Shown here piece by piece: positions 9,771 to 18,250 of a DNA stretch of 64,000 nucleotides. A program made the translations under genes and the position numbers. The notes beneath the pieces were generated by a model. The model ran no database searches and had not been told where the DNA came from. It worked only from the letters and a program-made list of their open reading frames with translations. Source of the DNA: Phycisphaerales bacterium (GTDB lineage: Bacteria; Planctomycetota; Phycisphaerae; Phycisphaerales; UBA1924); NCBI GenBank assembly GCA_029260375.1, contig JAJDDI010000047.1:56210-120209 (forward strand). The letters run 5' to 3'. Position 1 is the first letter of the stretch. The number at the start of each line of letters is the position of its first letter.

Positions 9771-10783
9771 CAGGCGGACCCTTTCAGATCGGGAATAAGC
9801 TTCACGCGGTACGGCGCGACGCACCCGGCCCAGGTCTCGATCAGCGCATCGACCATCGTGTACGGGGCGAGCTGCCACAGGTGGACCCACTCGCCGGGGA
9901 ACAGGCCCACCCACGCGTGGAACCAGGTCGCCGGGCGGAGCTTGCTCCCGCTCTCGTCGGCCTCGAACTTGGCGTGCAGCATCTGCCAGGACCGCCCGTG
10001 GTTGGATCCGGGGAACCCGGCGTGGGCCAGGCGGCCCCAGCGGCGGCTGTCCTCGAGCGCGTCGTCCAGGCTCGCCCGGTACGGGTAGTCCTGCCGGGCG
10101 AGGCGGCGGAAGCTCTGTCCGTGCTCGTGGGCGAACGTCTTTGAGAGCCAGACCGCCTTGTCCATCGTGAGCGGCGACCAGTGCGTGAGCTTGCCCCCGC
10201 CTCCGAGCGTCGTGATCGCGGGGCCGAGCCGGCCCAGGCTGGACTCGACGGCGGCCATGAGGCGGACCACGCCCAGGGCCCGCTCACGCTCGTCATCGGC
10301 GGCGCCGCTGAAGCCCATGACCTGGGCCGCGGCGGCCAGCGCGGGCTGGAGCGTGAACCTGGTGGCGACGATCTCATCAAAGAAGGCGCCCGCCGCGCCG
10401 ATCGATTCGGCCCGGTCGTAGGCCGCCCTGGCGACGGTCTTGATCGTCTCCAGGTCCAGGCCGGCGCACAGGGGCGCCGCCGTCTGGCGCATGCTCAGGC
10501 CCGGGTGGAGATCTTTGGGGTGGACCTGGGCGATGTCGGGCTGGCCGGTGGCCGCCAGCAGGCGGGCGCGGGCCTCGGCGGCGCGGGGCGTGGAGTAGCT
10601 CCCGCCGGGGACGGTGTCGTCGTAGCCGATGACCGTGGCGCCGCCGACACGCAGGACCTGGCGATCGTCTGCGGCGACCGCCGCCAGCAGCTCGCGCCCG
10701 TGGACGGCGATGCGGGCCGCGTCCTCGCCGATGGCCTGGGCTCGGTCGATCGTCGCTTGGGCGTGCTCGAGGGCCGTGGTCAT
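9770..10783 (-). CDS. Phage protein of unknown function in the tail/lysis region
   Basis: The 337-residue product is not recognised. It is Ala-rich and mostly helical in the first 240 residues, with no signal peptide or membrane segment; the C-terminal third has many Trp and His residues (for example LTHWSPLTMDKAVWLSK and WFHAWVGLFPGEWVHLWQLA), hinting at a compact enzyme-like or adhesin domain. It starts at ATG 10783 in an ATGA overlap with the small membrane protein gene, so the two are likely translated together. Being between a membrane protein and the tail spike it could be a lysis enzyme or a tail component. No catalytic motif was identified. Confidence 0.55.
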   Translation of the reverse strand: MTTALEHAQATIDRAQAIGEDAARIAVHGRELLAAVAADDRQVLRVGGATVIGYDDTVPGGSYSTPRAAEARARLLAATGQPDIAQVHPKDLHPGLSMRQTAAPLCAGLDLETIKTVARAAYDRAESIGAAGAFFDEIVATRFTLQPALAAAAQVMGFSGAADDERERALGVVRLMAAVESSLGRLGPAITTLGGGGKLTHWSPLTMDKAVWLSKTFAHEHGQSFRRLARQDYPYRASLDDALEDSRRWGRLAHAGFPGSNHGRSWQMLHAKFEADESGSKLRPATWFHAWVGLFPGEWVHLWQLAPYTMVDALIETWAGCVAPYRVKLIPDLKGSA

Positions 10784-11208
10784 TCGTTGGTCCGATCAAT
10801 GGCGCGATCAAGCCGCTCGAGCAGGATCAGCGTGCGGGCCTGGGTCTCGTGGTATTGGAGTTCGCGTTCGGCGACGCGCACGAGCGCATCGGTCGCCAGC
10901 TTCTGGACTTCCTCGCCGCGGAGCTGGTGGGCGTGGCAATCGTCGTTGATGTGCCGCAGGGCCTCGGACTTGACCTTCTCCAGCTCGATCTGGTGGTTCT
11001 GTCGCTCGTTGAAATCCACCTGTCGCTGCGTACGGTCCGCGTCTTGCTGGTCTTTCTGGTGCTTGAGGAAGAGCCAGACGATGTACGCGAGGATCCCCAG
11101 GATCGGCATCTGCAAGAGAAGATCCATCGGGGAGATGCCCTGAACGCCGACCTGGCCGATTACGAACGGCGCGTAGGCGGTCCCCACGACCGTCATTGTG
11201 TGCGTCAT
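10780..11208 (-). CDS. Small membrane protein with coiled coil, possible holin or spanin
   Basis: This 142-residue protein has one clear hydrophobic segment (about residues 26 to 48, ISPMDLLLQMPILGILAYIV) followed by a long charged helix rich in Lys, Gln, Asp and Glu that should form a coiled coil to the end. One membrane span plus a coiled coil is typical of i-spanins and of some phage holins or tethers, and lysis genes are often placed among late genes. The ATG at 11208 is used; the frame is open upstream only through the neighbouring gene. No lysozyme-type gene is recognisable beside it, so a lysis role is a guess from topology. Confidence 0.55.
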   Translation of the reverse strand: MTHTMTVVGTAYAPFVIGQVGVQGISPMDLLLQMPILGILAYIVWLFLKHQKDQQDADRTQRQVDFNERQNHQIELEKVKSEALRHINDDCHAHQLRGEEVQKLATDALVRVAERELQYHETQARTLILLERLDRAIDRTNE

Positions 11209-11225
11209 GGGCGCCTGGAACACCG

Positions 11226-11777
11226 CTAGTACACCTTCATCTCGAGCTTGCTGGACGTCAGGGCGCCGCCGGTGTTGCCCGCGACCGCCGTGGTGGGAAC
11301 GAACATGAACTCGTCGTTGCCCTGCGTGTCCCAGGTGTGGTTGTCGGGGTCGGGCGTGGTGCGCTTGAGCTCGTCGGCCAGCGTCGCGTCGCCCGTCAGG
11401 TCCGGGGTGAAGGTGACGATCTTGTCGCCGTTCTTGTTCTTGAGCGGGGACCACTGGCTCGCCGCCGCCGGGTCGCTCGCCCCGACGGCGCATCGCCCGT
11501 AGAGCACGCCGGCCAGCGGCGTGCCGAGGACTGTGATGGCCGCGTCGTAGGCGAACCTGGCCTGGATGAGCGTGCCCTTGAACCCCTCGCGGTCCAGCAC
11601 GGTGTACCCGTCCTCGGCGTCCTTGATCGCCTCGGGGTTGGAGCCGGACGGGGCGGTCGCCTGTGGCCCGTTGGCCCCGGCGGCGATGACCGTCTGCCAG
11701 GGCGCCGAGAGCGAGACGGGCGCGACGATTTGGGCGTCGGTCCCCTGGGACTGCACGGCCTGGGTGGATGCGGACAT
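11226..11777 (-). CDS. Probable virion structural protein, unknown fold
   Basis: A 183-residue protein of mixed composition, rich in Ala, Thr, Asp and Gly and without membrane segments. It has a good ribosome site (GGAG) before ATG 11777. It follows the capsid and lectin-like genes and is of the size of head decoration or head-completion proteins. The sequence shows a strand-rich pattern with motifs such as FTPDLTGDATLADELKRTTP but none I recognise. It is likely to be made in large amounts with the capsid genes, as nothing resembling a terminator separates it from the gene before it. Confidence 0.5.
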   Translation of the reverse strand: MSASTQAVQSQGTDAQIVAPVSLSAPWQTVIAAGANGPQATAPSGSNPEAIKDAEDGYTVLDREGFKGTLIQARFAYDAAITVLGTPLAGVLYGRCAVGASDPAAASQWSPLKNKNGDKIVTFTPDLTGDATLADELKRTTPDPDNHTWDTQGNDEFMFVPTTAVAGNTGGALTSSKLEMKVY

Positions 11778-11805
11778 TGGCGGCTCCTGCGTGGGTGGTG
11801 GCGCC

Positions 11806-12549
11806 CTACGGCGTGGGCACGGGGATCAGGTTGGCGATCACGCCGGCGGCGACATCGCTGATCGCTCCCGCCGCCTCGATGAACTTGTCGCGCTCTGCCT
11901 GGATCGCCTCGATCTGCCCCGGCGTGAGCGTGGCGATGATGGTGGTCCAGCGGTCGAGCACCTCGCCGCGGGCGCGGCGGGTTTCGCTCGACAGGATCTC
12001 GAAGCTCTCCGCCTTGGCGACGGACCCGTCGGCGAGCGTGACCTCGCCGCCGGTGATCTTCACGTCGTTCTGTCCCAGGATGCGGAAGATCGTCTTGTCG
12101 CCGTCGGGCGTGGGGATCAGGATGGTCGCCCCGCCCACGGTCCCCTCGCCGACCAGGTCGAACCCGTTGTCGGTGCTGGTGGCGACCATCGGGTCGCCCG
12201 TTCCCTCGTAGGTCGCGCTCGTGCCGTCGGCGTAGGTCACGCGCTGGGAGTTGAGGCTCTGGCCCCCGGTGGTCAGGTGCTCGTTGGAGTGGTCGGTGTT
12301 GCGAAGCATTTCCGCCGAGCTGCACCCGACCATCCCGACCGTGAGCACCCCTACGCTGAGCGCGGCGAGCAGTATCGGGGCCATCTTCTTCCCGGCGGCC
12401 TTGGCGCCCGCCAGCGTGCCAGGGACGCCGGCCATTGTCGAGCCGATTCCGATAGCCAGAGTGTGGTCCTTGACGACGCCGAAGACCAGCAGGCCGAGCC
12501 CGACGATCGTGTATAGAGCGCCCAGAATCAGCGGCAGTTGCTTCTCCAT
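11806..12549 (-). CDS. Membrane protein with internal lipobox-like Cys
   Basis: The 247-residue product has two or three hydrophobic segments at the N-terminus (about 5 to 25, 31 to 49, and 56 to 75). The last one ends in VGMVGC with Cys76 followed by Ser-Ser, which looks like a lipobox but is placed after other membrane spans. The rest (80 to 247) is a soluble, strand-rich region and an acidic helical part that ends in a short hydrophobic stretch. ATG 12549 has AAGGAG in front. The function is unknown; a membrane-anchored virion or superinfection-exclusion lipoprotein are possible readings. The frame is open upstream to 12999 but that part overlaps the previous gene. Confidence 0.5.
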   Translation of the reverse strand: MEKQLPLILGALYTIVGLGLLVFGVVKDHTLAIGIGSTMAGVPGTLAGAKAAGKKMAPILLAALSVGVLTVGMVGCSSAEMLRNTDHSNEHLTTGGQSLNSQRVTYADGTSATYEGTGDPMVATSTDNGFDLVGEGTVGGATILIPTPDGDKTIFRILGQNDVKITGGEVTLADGSVAKAESFEILSSETRRARGEVLDRWTTIIATLTPGQIEAIQAERDKFIEAAGAISDVAAGVIANLIPVPTP

Positions 12550-12613
12550 CGCGAGTCTCCTTGTGGGTGGAAAGCCCGCGCCCGGGTTTCTCCGGGCGCG
12601 GGGCTGGTGGGCG

Positions 12614-13444
12614 CTAGTAGTTGCGGGCGGTCTCCGGCGGGATCTCCGACTGGAGGCACTTGACGTTCGTGAGCACGATCGCCTTGGCCGCGGCCTCGTG
12701 GGCCTTGGCGCCGTAGACGACGTGCAGCAGAGCCGACGCCGGACGTGTGATGTCACGCGTGACGACCGCCACACCGTTGAGGTAGAACGTCGCCCGGCCC
12801 TCGCCGGACGCGGCGCCCCCGTCGGGATCCCAACGGAAGCCCAGGCGGTTCGTGGTCCCGTCGTTGACCCCGGCGCCGACGGCCGCGACGTTGTCGCTGG
12901 TCTGGGCCGTGGCGTCGGACGTGAAGCCCGCGATGTGCGTGTCGTCCTCGCCCTTGAAGAAGCCGATGCCGTCGAACGAGGCGGCGAGCGCCCCGGCATC
13001 GGTGATCAGGTTGGCCGCGGCGTTGTCCGACAGGCCCAGCAGGAAGCTCTCCTTGTCGGCGGTCCCCGTGGCCGTCCACTGGACGTCGGCCTCGAACCAG
13101 ATGTCCAGCCCGGCGCCCAGGTCGAACAGCTCGAGCAGCGACGACACGTAGACCTCGTCGTTGTCGACCGCGCCCGTCGCGAGCGAACCCGCCCCGCCGC
13201 GCGAGTCGGCGTAGGCCAGCGCGCCGGCGCCGTCGGCGATCGTCGCGTACCGCGAGGCGACGGTGCTCAGCGAGTCCATGCGGTCCTCGAAGAGCGTGCC
13301 GCAGTTGTGATCGTGGATCACCGCCGAGAGGGGCGCGTCGAACCAGAGGCCCGGGGCGCCGTGGGTGGGGACCACGCCGCGGCGCAGGTCCTGGTTTCCG
13401 TCCATCTGCCGCGTCTTGGTCGCGACAGGCTGAATCGTGCTCAT
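12614..13444 (-). CDS. Lectin-like (LamG/ConA-type) head or tail surface protein
   Basis: This 276-residue protein has a beta-sandwich look: alternating strands with GLDIWFEADVQWT, SFLLGLSDN, GIGFFKGEDD, NRLGFRWDPDGG and ATFYLNGVAVVTRD, the last resembling the final strands of laminin-G/concanavalin-like domains. It directly follows the major capsid gene past a terminator. ATG 13444 is preferred over an upstream TTG because GAGGAG stands just before it. It may be a head decoration protein or a head fibre that binds host surface sugars; these alternatives cannot be separated from sequence. Confidence 0.55.
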   Translation of the reverse strand: MSTIQPVATKTRQMDGNQDLRRGVVPTHGAPGLWFDAPLSAVIHDHNCGTLFEDRMDSLSTVASRYATIADGAGALAYADSRGGAGSLATGAVDNDEVYVSSLLELFDLGAGLDIWFEADVQWTATGTADKESFLLGLSDNAAANLITDAGALAASFDGIGFFKGEDDTHIAGFTSDATAQTSDNVAAVGAGVNDGTTNRLGFRWDPDGGAASGEGRATFYLNGVAVVTRDITRPASALLHVVYGAKAHEAAAKAIVLTNVKCLQSEIPPETARNY

Positions 13445-13497
13445 GGTCAACTCCTCGCGCTCGTGCGCGGGTGTGTGTGCGTGCGTGTGTGCGATTG

Positions 13498-13527
13498 AAA
13501 AACGGGGCGGCGGTCGCCCGCCGCCCC
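13498..13527 (-). terminator. Rho-independent terminator behind the capsid gene
   Basis: On the minus strand, GGGGCGGCGG (13527 to 13518) pairs perfectly with CCGCCGCCCC (13513 to 13504) around a four-base loop and is followed by GTTTTT. It lies in the 121-base gap after the major capsid gene. In T7 the main terminator for the phage polymerase (T-phi) sits at exactly this place, just after gene 10, so it probably sets the capsid-to-tail expression ratio. A second, weaker hairpin (CCTGGGG with CCCCAGG) lies just ahead of it at 13540 to 13561. Confidence 0.8.
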
Positions 13528-13565
13528 TCCCAGGAGACCTGGGGCCGGATAACCCCAGGACACGA

Positions 13566-14591
13566 TCAGGCGGCGATCTGGATGACCGCGGCGGCGGGCG
13601 CCCAGTTGATGCCCAGGGAGACCTGCGACTCGCCCTTCATGAACGTGACGTTCTTGGTCTCGTCGTAGTGCATGTAGGGACGGAACGCGCCGCCCTGGTG
13701 GATCATGGCGCCCACGGCGGCCTTGCCCTCCATCGCCGGCGTCAGGATGAGCGCGGCGGGCAGTCCCGTGGTGGTGGTGAAGTCGCCCCGGTACTTGCTG
13801 TTGGTCTCGTTGGACTCGTCCTTGAGCGTGCTCGGGAGCTGGTTCTGGACCACGATCAGGCAGTCGCTGATCATGCCCACGACGTTGCGCAGCAGGTTGT
13901 TGGGCAGGCTCGGGGGCTGGAAGTTGCGGTCGAAGATGGTCAGGTCCTGGAGCAGGACCTCCTTGACGTAGGGCGGGATGAAGCAGATCCCGCCGGGCGG
14001 CTGGTTGCGCTCCTCGCGGATGCGCAGCGTCTGATTCAAGTCGCGCCGGACGTCCTGCGCGCCCTGGACCGTGACGGGGTAGGCCGCCGCCAGGCTCGCG
14101 GCGGTCCGCTCGACCACGACCCCGCCCTGGTGGATGGTCAGGCCGTTCTTGGTCTTGGCCGGCTCGCGGGCCGCGAGCACGGCCATGATCATCGCCCGGC
14201 GCGACAGCTTCTCCTTGACGCGGCGGCCGTTGTTGATCGCCAGGGGCCCGAACTGGTCCCAGTGGGCGGTGTTGACGATGTCCTCGCGGACGTTCTGGTG
14301 GACCACGATGAACGGGTCACGCGTGATCACGTTCTCGTCGGTGGCGTAGTCCTGCCCGGTCATCTCCACGCCGCCCTGGTGCTCCTCGGCCTCGGGCGTC
14401 TCGGCGTGGTCGATGCTCTGCCAGGACTGACCCGGCCCCTTGTTCTTCTTCGCGAGAACGCCGAGCGAGTCGTCCCAGATCGCGTTGCGCTCGGCAAACT
14501 CCAGGCGCGCGGCGTCGTCGTACATCTTGAGCGCGAGGGCGCGGTCGCCTTCAACCGTTCCGTCCGCGAATGCGGGTGCGTTGACAGTCAT
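13566..14591 (-). CDS. Major capsid protein (T7 gp10-like)
   Basis: This 341-residue protein sits between the scaffold and the tail genes, the place of the T7 capsid protein gp10A (344 residues). Features of HK97-fold capsid proteins are visible: an N-terminal arm with a long charged helix (residues about 14 to 60), an extended E-loop-like part with GGVEMTGQDYATDENVITRD, a spine-helix-like stretch (VKEKLSRRAMIMAVLAAREPA), and a C-terminal strand part ending INWAPAAAVIQIAA. No signal or membrane segment is present. ATG 14591 was chosen as the first start. A terminator follows. It should be the most abundant virion protein. Confidence 0.78.
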   Translation of the reverse strand: MTVNAPAFADGTVEGDRALALKMYDDAARLEFAERNAIWDDSLGVLAKKNKGPGQSWQSIDHAETPEAEEHQGGVEMTGQDYATDENVITRDPFIVVHQNVREDIVNTAHWDQFGPLAINNGRRVKEKLSRRAMIMAVLAAREPAKTKNGLTIHQGGVVVERTAASLAAAYPVTVQGAQDVRRDLNQTLRIREERNQPPGGICFIPPYVKEVLLQDLTIFDRNFQPPSLPNNLLRNVVGMISDCLIVVQNQLPSTLKDESNETNSKYRGDFTTTTGLPAALILTPAMEGKAAVGAMIHQGGAFRPYMHYDETKNVTFMKGESQVSLGINWAPAAAVIQIAA

Positions 14592-14829
14592 TGGTTGGTC
14601 TCTCGTGTGGGTGCGATGAGGTGGTTCGGCCTCGCCGCCTCACGCCGAGTTGCCCGCCCTGACGCCCGGCCCCGATGGGTTGCCCGGACGCTCGGTCGGC
14701 TCGTCGATCGGAGCTGCCTGCGTCTCGCGCGTCGGTGGTTCCGGGAACGCCGTGCGCGCGCACGAAAGCCGCCACGCCCGGGTGGGGGCGTGGCGGCGAG
14801 CGGGTTGGTCGTTGCTGATCAGGCGGCGG
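14592..14829 (-). terminator. Gap before the capsid gene with terminator-like hairpin at 14764 to 14797
   Basis: This 238-base gap has no convincing gene. On the minus strand a perfect 12-base-pair stem (14797 to 14786 with 14779 to 14768, six-base loop) is followed by TTTCGTG, so it ends the scaffold-side transcript weakly. The 170 bases between hairpin and capsid start are a natural place for a phage-polymerase promoter for the capsid gene, but I could not find a repeated promoter consensus in the phage. Confidence 0.5.
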
Positions 14830-15372
14830 CTATCCGCCGGCGTCGGTCGCGCTCGCGGACCCGGGCGGGCCGAATACCCCCTGGTCGGCGAGCTGGAGGA
14901 TCATGGTCTTGCGGACGCGGTTGCCCGAGCTAGAGCCCGTCTGCTCGAGGTAGATCGCGCGGAGGGTCTCGTCGTCGGTGTCGAGCCATCGCTGCATGAG
15001 CGCTTCCTCCTCGTTGGGGGGGTCGTCGCCCTCTTCGCCGCCCGCCTGGGCCGCGAGCTTGGCCTCGAGATCGACGTTCTCGCGCTCGGCCTGCCGCTTC
15101 TCCCGCTCCAGCCGGGCGATCCGCGACTGCAGGTTCTCGACGGTGGACTGCTTGGGCAGCCCGGCGAGCTGCTCCATCGCCCGGTCCAGCGCGTCCTCGT
15201 TGTCCACCCCCTCGGCGGAGCAGATCAGGTTGCCCGTGTGCTTGTTGCGGATATCGACGCGGATGTTGGTCGGCCCACCGCGCCGCCGGGCGGTGGGCGA
15301 GACGAATCCGGCCCGCGCGTCGCGAGCCTCGAGGGTCTTGGCGTGCTGAGGGTTGAGCGTTGTCTGGGCCAT
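14830..15372 (-). CDS. Phage protein with coiled coil, unknown function
   Basis: A 180-residue protein from ATG 15372 (AAGGAG upstream). The first half has a basic stretch and strands (FVSPTARRRGGPTNIRVDIR); the middle (about 90 to 125) is a strong coiled coil with VENLQSRIARLEREKRQAE and then an acidic EEGDDPPNEEEAL part; the end is Gly/Ser-rich. Its place between scaffold and capsid suggests a role in head assembly, maybe as a second scaffold-type or head-tail protein. No family was recognised. Confidence 0.55.
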   Translation of the reverse strand: MAQTTLNPQHAKTLEARDARAGFVSPTARRRGGPTNIRVDIRNKHTGNLICSAEGVDNEDALDRAMEQLAGLPKQSTVENLQSRIARLEREKRQAERENVDLEAKLAAQAGGEEGDDPPNEEEALMQRWLDTDDETLRAIYLEQTGSSSGNRVRKTMILQLADQGVFGPPGSASATDAGG

Positions 15373-15409
15373 TGGGGTCTCCTTGGGCCGCGGGGGTCCG
15401 CGGTGGTGT

Positions 15410-16432
15410 CTACATGAGCGTGGACGAGTCGGTCGCCACCATGATCGCCAGGGCCTCCTTGTCGGGGGCGCCCGTCGAGAGCGAGCTCTGATAGCGGCGG
15501 ACCACGGCGCGGTACTCGTCCATCGTCTTGGCGGGCTGGGCGGCGCCGCGGGCGGCACTCGAGCCCACACGGATCTGGTCGCCGCTGCCACCCACGGTAT
15601 CGTTGTACGCCTGTGTCAGCTCCATCACGGCGCCGACGACGGTGTCCTTGTTGTTGAGCCGGGACTGGATGTCCGCAGCCCGGTCGCCCTGGATCTTGCC
15701 GCCGAAGTCGAGCAGAGTCTTGAGCTGGTCCTTGCCGCCGGCGGCCTGCTCGGCCATCTCGTCACGCTGGTCCTCGTAGGTCCTGGCGTTGTCCGCGAGC
15801 ACGTTGTAGTACGAATCGACCATCGCCGGGTGTACGCCCAGCTTCTGCTTGAACGTGTCGTAGTGCTCGGGCTTGAGCTTGCCGCTCTCGCGCCAGGCGG
15901 CGCCAAGCTCGTGCTCGTTGAGCCCCGCCTTCTCGATGATGTCCGGGAGGCTTGCGTTCTCGGGCAGCTCGGAGTAGAACGCCTCGACCGCGGCGTAGCC
16001 CGCCTGCGCCTCGGTTGACGGTCCGTCTTCCGGCTTGGTCGGGTCGGCGTCCTTGGCCGGATCACCCGGAGACGCGGGTTCCGCGGGCGTGTTGGGATCC
16101 GCCGGCGTCTCCGGGTCCGCCCCGGCGCCGAGCGAAAGCGGCTTGCCGGTGGGGTCTTTGCGGGTCTGGGAGATGTGGGTCTGGGCCTCGCGCAGCGACT
16201 TGGACACGGCGGCGAGCGTCTCCATCGGCGAATCGCGCAACATGCTCGGGTCCAGGTGCATCTCGCTCAGATCCATCCCGTGGGCCCAGGCCGGGACCTC
16301 CGGCGCCTGCTCGGGGGCGGGCGCCGGGGTGGTTCCGGGGTTTGCCTCGGCTCCCGCGGCCTCGGTGGCGGGCGCGGTGGTCGGGGCGGTGGCCTGTTCG
16401 TCTGGCGTGGTCGCGGTGGGCGCGTCGCGCAT
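15410..16432 (-). CDS. Scaffolding protein (capsid assembly, T7 gp9-like)
   Basis: The 340-residue product is acidic and Pro/Ala/Glu-rich at the N-terminus (residues 1 to about 145 are largely disordered) and helical afterwards, with segments such as LPDIIEKAGLNEHELGAAWR and EMAEQAAGGKDQLKTLLDFG. That mix and its place between portal and capsid match T7 gp9, the internal scaffold that is lost as the head matures. ATG 16432 has AGGAG in front. The C-terminal basic helix with YRAVVRRYQSSLS could contact the capsid subunits, as in other scaffolds, though this is inferred. Confidence 0.75.
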   Translation of the reverse strand: MRDAPTATTPDEQATAPTTAPATEAAGAEANPGTTPAPAPEQAPEVPAWAHGMDLSEMHLDPSMLRDSPMETLAAVSKSLREAQTHISQTRKDPTGKPLSLGAGADPETPADPNTPAEPASPGDPAKDADPTKPEDGPSTEAQAGYAAVEAFYSELPENASLPDIIEKAGLNEHELGAAWRESGKLKPEHYDTFKQKLGVHPAMVDSYYNVLADNARTYEDQRDEMAEQAAGGKDQLKTLLDFGGKIQGDRAADIQSRLNNKDTVVGAVMELTQAYNDTVGGSGDQIRVGSSAARGAAQPAKTMDEYRAVVRRYQSSLSTGAPDKEALAIMVATDSSTLM

Positions 16433-16464
16433 GGGGGTGTCTCCTGGGGGTGGGCCGGGCTCGG

Positions 16465-16659
16465 TCAGTCCTCGTGGCTGGCCGTCGGGTCGGCGAACGT
16501 GCTTGTGTCCGTGTTGCTCAGGCGCAGCAGAAGCTCACGCTGGTCGGAGTAGTTCCGCTGCTCGATGACCTCCTCGAGCTTGAGGAGCAGCGCCGCCTTG
16601 GAGGCGAACACGGGGTACAGGTCGGTATCGACGGCGGTGCGGGCGGATTCGGTGGCCAT
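16465..16659 (-). CDS. Small phage protein between portal and scaffold
   Basis: A 64-residue helical protein with the central stretch LLLKLEEVIEQRNYSDQREL. AAGGAG stands before ATG 16659, one base from the portal stop, so it is likely co-translated with portal. A short gene here is common in T7-like phages, but I do not recognise this one. It ends with a Thr/Ser-rich acidic tail. Role in head assembly is possible. Confidence 0.5.
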   Translation of the reverse strand: MATESARTAVDTDLYPVFASKAALLLKLEEVIEQRNYSDQRELLLRLSNTDTSTFADPTASHED

Positions 16660-16660
16660 G

Positions 16661-18250
16661 TCAGGCTCCTTGTGGTTGGGCTTGGGCCTCTACGACGCGG
16701 CCCGCGGTCTGGATACCTGTCTCCTGGGCCTGGGCCTGGGCGGCGACGGCGAGCTGCTCCTGCGTCTCGCGCTGGACCTGCGCCTCGTCCTTGATCAGCC
16801 CGGGCTCGGTGATGCTCGAGTAACGCATGACCACGCGGCCCAGCGTCTCCTGGTCGATCCGGCGGGCCATCTCCGGGCCCATCTGCTGGAAGATCTGCGC
16901 CGCGGTGAGGATCTTGCCCAGCCGCTGCGAGCGGGCCAAGGCGTCGAGCCCGGTGTAGACGCGGATCTGGTAGTCCTCGCGCTCGAGCGGGGTCATCAGC
17001 TTCTGGCTCTCGGCCAGGTAGACGCCCGCCTCGACCAGCGGGAGCTGGAAGTCGTCGGCGATGTCGGTGTAGCTGGTGCTCTTGACGCCGTCGATCTCCT
17101 GCATCACGCCCTGGACCTCGAGGCCCGTGGTCCGCTCGGAGTTGCGGACGCTGTCGGCGATGCTCAGGAACGCCTTGCCCAGCTTCTGCTCGATCTGCCC
17201 GATCGCGTCGTTGATCATCGCGTACTCGCGCGGGGCCGCGAGCGAGAATACGCCCAGATCCTCCACCTTGCCGTCGCGGACGCGGCACTTGAGCGGGACG
17301 CCGCTATTCTGCTTGAGCTCGCGGAAGCGGACGCTGGAGTTCTCGTCCACCGCCGGGCGGACGTAGCTGGCCAGGTAGGCGAGCTGGAGGCGGTGCAGGC
17401 AGAGCTGGTTGAGCGCGAACAGGTCGCCCAGGTTCTGCTCGACGATGCTGTGCCCGTAGTTATCTCCGTCGGCCAGGTCCACCGAGAGGGCGATATAACG
17501 CGAGACCGGGTCGTCGCGCTCGTTGATGATGTGCCCGTTGACCTCCTGCCGCGTCCGCCACTTCCGGGACTCGGGCTCCCAGTTGATCATGGTCCACAGA
17601 TCCATCATCCGGTCGCCGACCTTCTTGTCCTGAAGCTCCTTGCGCGTGAGCTTGGACTTTGCCAGCTCGCGGTCGGTCAGCTCGAGCGGGTCGGTCTGCT
17701 CGGACGTGCTGTGGTAGAGCACGTTGCCCGACGAGTCGCGCTTGGTGACGTAGTTGGTCAGGCGGAAGGGGCGGAGGCTGAAATCGTCGTTGACGCGGGT
17801 GAGCACGTCGCCGAAGACCGCGGCGTAGTCGAGCACGGCGAGCTGCTGGCGTCGGAAGCCGTTGGGCCGCCGGTTGCCCCGCTTGGACAGGTTCGAGGAC
17901 TCGAAGAGGGCCTGGAGCGAGACCTCGCGCAGTAAAAGTGAGTCGGCGAGGTCCTGCTTGTTGTCGTCGGGGACGCTCGGGTTGTACAGGTCCTCGGGGT
18001 TGAGCTCGAAGCCGAAGGGCGTCACGCCCGGGGGTGCGATGGCCAGGATCAGCGATCCGGTGAGGGCCTTGACGTTGTGTGACCCGGTGCTCTGGTAGTT
18101 GTTGGGGATGGGGCGGTCGGGCGTCTGGCTGACGCGCGGCATCAGGTGCGGCAGGGTGAGCGCGGCGGCCTTGCGCTTCTCGTGCATCAGCTCGGCGCGG
18201 GACGCGTCGTCCGTCTCGAACTGCGTCTTGAGCTCGTTCTGGCTGGCCAT
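16661..18250 (-). CDS. Portal (head-to-tail connector) protein, T7 gp8-like
   Basis: This 529-residue protein matches the T7 connector family in length (T7 gp8 is 536) and pattern: an N-terminal helix LKTQFETDDASRAELMHEKR, then LTLPHLMPRVSQTPDRPIPN, a stem region with YQSTGSHNVKALTGSLILAI, and further on LNQLCLHRLQLAYLASYVRP. The C-terminal barrel and a Gln-rich tail follow (VQRETQEQLAVAAQAQAQET). Twelve copies form the channel for DNA packaging and ejection. The start may be ATG 18250 or the GTG three bases earlier, which overlaps the stop of the previous gene; no strong ribosome site decides. Confidence 0.88.
   Translation of the reverse strand: MASQNELKTQFETDDASRAELMHEKRKAAALTLPHLMPRVSQTPDRPIPNNYQSTGSHNVKALTGSLILAIAPPGVTPFGFELNPEDLYNPSVPDDNKQDLADSLLLREVSLQALFESSNLSKRGNRRPNGFRRQQLAVLDYAAVFGDVLTRVNDDFSLRPFRLTNYVTKRDSSGNVLYHSTSEQTDPLELTDRELAKSKLTRKELQDKKVGDRMMDLWTMINWEPESRKWRTRQEVNGHIINERDDPVSRYIALSVDLADGDNYGHSIVEQNLGDLFALNQLCLHRLQLAYLASYVRPAVDENSSVRFRELKQNSGVPLKCRVRDGKVEDLGVFSLAAPREYAMINDAIGQIEQKLGKAFLSIADSVRNSERTTGLEVQGVMQEIDGVKSTSYTDIADDFQLPLVEAGVYLAESQKLMTPLEREDYQIRVYTGLDALARSQRLGKILTAAQIFQQMGPEMARRIDQETLGRVVMRYSSITEPGLIKDEAQVQRETQEQLAVAAQAQAQETGIQTAGRVVEAQAQPQGA

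Noticed and set aside
13470..13493. GT-rich run near the capsid terminator as a regulatory repeat
   Set aside because: Simple GT/GCG alternation with no second copy and no visible role.
13546..13558. 13-base identity between the capsid terminator region and the tRNA fragment at 32220 to 32232
   Set aside because: The match is short and in GC-rich hairpin sequence; a link to recombination was considered but chance is the simpler explanation.
14551..14775. Short minus-strand frame between scaffold-side genes and capsid
   Set aside because: It overlaps the capsid start by 40 bases, has no ribosome site and reads as Arg/Gly-rich low-complexity.
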